Shown here in pieces: positions 4,149-5,383 of a DNA stretch of 5,383 nt (its first letter is position 1; every line of letters begins with the position of its first letter). A program made the translations under genes and the position numbers. The notes under the pieces were generated by a model. It was not told the origin of the DNA. It saw nothing but the letters and a program-made list of their open reading frames with translations, and ran no database searches. This DNA is from Alphaproteobacteria bacterium (lineage in GTDB: Bacteria; Pseudomonadota; Alphaproteobacteria; Sphingomonadales; Sphingomonadaceae), in NCBI GenBank assembly GCA_020249025.1, contig JADCGM010000301.1, positions 1-5,383 on the forward strand, read 5' to 3'.

Positions 4149-5383
4149 ATGCGCAACGACCAGTCCCGCCGCGCCTTCCTCAAGCGCTCTGCCGCGCTGT
4201 CGGCGGTCGGCGCCGCCAGCCCCTTCGCGCTGTCGCTCGGCGCGATCGGCGAAGCCGCGGCCGCCGCGACACCAAGCGATTACAAGGCGCTTGTCTGCGT
4301 CTTCCTGTTCGGCGGCAACGACTACGCCAACACCGTCACGCCTTATGACGCCGCGAGCTACGCGACCTATGCCAATCTCCGGCAGGGCATCGCCTATGGG
4401 CGAGCGGCGCTCGATGCCACGGTGCTGAATCCGGCGACTGCGCTGCCGGGCGGCCTGCAATATGCGCTGGCGCACAATCTCGCGCCGCTGCTGCCGATCT
4501 TCGCCGCCGGGCGGATGGCGGTGGTGCTCAATGTCGGCACGCTGATCCAGCCGACCACCAAGGCGCAATACACGGCGCGCAGCGTGCCGCTGCCACCCAA
4601 GCTCTTTTCCCACAACGACCAGCAGAGCTTCTGGCAAGCGTCCAATCCCGAAGGCGCGACGTCAGGCTGGGGCGGGCGCATCGGCGACCTTATGCAGGCG
4701 GGTAACGGCAATGCGACGCTGACCTGCATCACCGCCACCGGCAATGCCGTCTATCTGTCGGGCCGGACCGCCGTTCAGTACGCCGTCTCGACCGCCGGAC
4801 CGGTGGCGCTCAACGGCAATTCACAGACCGTGTTCGGCTCCTCGACAGCCAATTCGGTATTGCGATCGATGATCGCCGCCAACCGCACGCATCTGCTGGA
4901 GGCCGAGCACACCCGTGTCACCAAGCGCTCGCTCGATGCCTATGCACAGGTGTCGGCCGCGCTCGGCGCAGCACCCGCGCTGACCGCGAACTTCCCGACC
5001 GGCAACAGCCTCGCCGACCAGCTCCGCACCGTCGCCCGTCTGATCTCCGTGGCATCCGAGCTGGGGGCTCGGCGGCAGGTGTTCTTCGTCTCGCTCGGCG
5101 GCTTCGACAATCACGATTCTCTGCTCGCGACCCACCCGACGCTGCTCACCCGCGTCGGCGAGGCGCTGCGGGCCTTCTACGACACCACCGTCGCGCTCGG
5201 AGTGGCCGACCGGGTGACGACCTTCACCGGTTCGGACTTCGGGCGGACCCTGCTCATCAACGGCGACGGCTCCGATCATGGCTGGGGCAGCCATCACTTC
5301 GTGCTCGGCGGCGCGGTCAACGGCGGGCGCTTCTACGGGACGCCGCCGGCGCTCGCCAACAACGGGCCGGACGATGTCGGGCA
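4149..5383 (+). CDS. DUF1501 family Tat-exported protein, 3' end missing
   Basis: The frame runs from ATG 4149 to the window edge, showing 411 residues; the family is usually somewhat longer, so only a short C-terminal part is missing. The start follows TAGGAGGGG, whose AGGAGG (4134-4139) overlaps the stop codon of the preceding gene. SRRAFLK at 6-12 is a perfect twin-arginine motif, followed by a hydrophobic stretch and an Ala-rich cleavage region near 36-40, so export of a folded protein through Tat is predicted. Family motifs: CVFLFGGNDYANTVTP at 50-65, FSHNDQQSFW around 154-162, SLGGFDNHD ending at 323, SDFGRTL at 362-368, and SDHGWGSHHFVLGG from 375. DUF1501 is related to the alkaline phosphatase/sulfatase fold; the conserved Asp and His of these motifs could bind metal (inference). 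Substrate is unknown. Operon mate of the DUF1800 gene. Confidence 0.95.
   Translation, partial: MRNDQSRRAFLKRSAALSAVGAASPFALSLGAIGEAAAAATPSDYKALVCVFLFGGNDYANTVTPYDAASYATYANLRQGIAYGRAALDATVLNPATALPGGLQYALAHNLAPLLPIFAAGRMAVVLNVGTLIQPTTKAQYTARSVPLPPKLFSHNDQQSFWQASNPEGATSGWGGRIGDLMQAGNGNATLTCITATGNAVYLSGRTAVQYAVSTAGPVALNGNSQTVFGSSTANSVLRSMIAANRTHLLEAEHTRVTKRSLDAYAQVSAALGAAPALTANFPTGNSLADQLRTVARLISVASELGARRQVFFVSLGGFDNHDSLLATHPTLLTRVGEALRAFYDTTVALGVADRVTTFTGSDFGRTLLINGDGSDHGWGSHHFVLGGAVNGGRFYGTPPALANNGPDDVG

Noticed and set aside
3972..5297. Minus-strand frames of 221, 116 and 158 residues opposite the end of DUF1800 and the DUF1501 gene
   Set aside because: These are antisense shadows; the plus-strand frame has a Tat signal and DUF1501 motifs throughout.
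1..5383. CRISPR arrays, tRNA or rRNA genes, insertion sequences, attachment sites
   Set aside because: No regularly spaced repeats, no RNA gene signatures, no transposase or terminal repeats were seen on either strand.

Overview
The window comes from a GC-rich bacterium, most likely an alphaproteobacterium of the sphingomonad type (Sphingomonas or a relative). The basis is strong G/C bias at third codon positions, an L13 protein and an S9 protein with a long Ala/Pro-rich N-terminal extension, and a DUF1800-DUF1501 secreted-protein pair with Tat and lipoprotein signals. The taxonomic call is inferred from protein style, not from a database match. The sequence looks chromosomal, with housekeeping genes and no mobile elements, tRNAs, rRNAs or CRISPR arrays.

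Layout: (1) 1-732, plus strand, is the 3' part of panC (pantothenate synthetase), cut by the left edge. (2) 733-817 is a short gap with a TTAACCAT motif and a 10-bp hairpin that overlaps the ribosome binding site of the next gene. (3) 818-1066, plus, is an 82-residue protein with one Sel1-like repeat. (4) 1101-1130 is a strong terminator hairpin shared by two convergent transcription units. (5) 1161-2161, minus, is the ribosomal operon rplM-rpsI (L13 then S9), whose genes overlap by one base (TAATG). (6) 2162-2443 is a divergent control region of about 280 bp. It holds a probable rplM promoter, a terminator-like hairpin in the rplM leader, and an isolated AT-rich perfect 14-bp palindrome. (7) 2444-4135, plus, is a complete DUF1800 lipoprotein gene. 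(8) From 4149 to the right edge, plus, is a DUF1501 protein with a textbook Tat signal, cut by the window end.

Working together: L13 and S9 are made from one transcript and are probably translationally coupled. The DUF1800 and DUF1501 genes are 13 bp apart, and the ribosome binding site of the second overlaps the stop codon of the first, so they are almost certainly one operon. Both products are predicted to leave the cytoplasm. This pairing recurs in many bacteria, but I know of no established biochemical role, so it is the best candidate here for an under-described system. The most specific new observations are the possible regulatory RNA structure in the rplM leader, the palindrome beside it, and the hairpin over the start of the Sel1-like gene.
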